DNA of 64,000 nucleotides, from NCBI GenBank assembly GCA_032690845.1, contig CM064417.1, positions 37,702,432 through 37,766,431 of the forward strand. Reading direction: 5' to 3'. This stretch comes from Eleusine coracana subsp. coracana. Lineage: Eukaryota; Streptophyta; Magnoliopsida; Poales; Poaceae. Below the pieces are notes generated by a model. The model was not told where the DNA came from and searched no databases. It worked only from the letters and a program-made list of their open reading frames with translations. The first letter of the stretch is position 1, and every line of letters starts with the position of its first letter. Shown here one piece after another: positions 63,994 through 64,000 of this stretch. A program made the position numbers and the translations under genes.

Positions 63994-64000
63994 CCCCTTT

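Overview
The window is repeat-dense nuclear DNA from a grass, most likely a panicoid such as a sorghum, sugarcane, Miscanthus or Panicum relative. The evidence is long-LTR Tekay-type, Tat/Retand-type, Athila-type and CRM-type Ty3/gypsy elements, CACTA elements with TTTGCCGAGTGT subterminal repeats, and a grass-type LRR receptor-like protein gene. Three copies of a CRM-type (centromeric retrotransposon) LTR suggest a pericentromeric location. No bacterial-style operon, tRNA, rRNA or CRISPR was seen, and no undamaged host gene.

Layout. 1-7534: 5'-truncated Tekay-like chromovirus with its 3.47-kb 3' LTR (+). 7745-8391: LINE C-terminal fragment (-). 8856-10696: deleted CACTA element. 11063-11301: 125-bp tandem duplication upstream of an LRR receptor-like protein pseudogene (11356-14452, +). 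14707-15910: 5' piece of a related LTR. 15911-19687: CACTA-like element with a Ulp1-type protease ORF (-), itself carrying a gypsy fragment. 19688-21520: another related LTR piece. 22430-22722: SINE-like unit. 23250-23990: F-box-type gene fragment cut off by a SIRE-like copia element (24001-31500, +) that keeps gag and a downstream extra ORF but has no pol. 32670-35480: Tekay-type LTR piece (-). 35506-36404: CRM LTR (-). 36405-47446: Tat/Retand-type element (-) split by a solo LTR (40505-43899) with a perfect 5-bp target duplication. 47447-56366: Athila-type DNA (-): a leader fragment, one LTR, and an internal region with gag, protease and an ATHILA ORF-1-like gene but no reverse transcriptase or integrase. 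56367-63993: CRM-type element with both LTRs (-).

Most notable observation. The Athila-type element carries 24 copies of a 16-bp palindrome (consensus TGCGCCGATCGGCGCA) spread over 6.4 kb through LTR, untranslated and coding DNA. Twenty of the 24 form ten doublets, and every doublet has a centre-to-centre spacing of 20 or 21 bp, close to two turns of B-DNA. Copies inside gag and ORF-1 keep the reading frame open. I know of no description of this arrangement. The element's gag-protease frame and its ORF-1 are broken only by a few single-transition stops although RT and integrase are wholly absent, so it looks like a non-autonomous lineage rather than random decay.

Insertion order read from the nesting: Retand-type into Athila leader, solo LTR into Retand gag, CRM-type into Athila gag, SIRE-type into an F-box-like gene, a gypsy fragment into a CACTA. 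All homology statements rest on recognising protein motifs by eye; no database search was possible.
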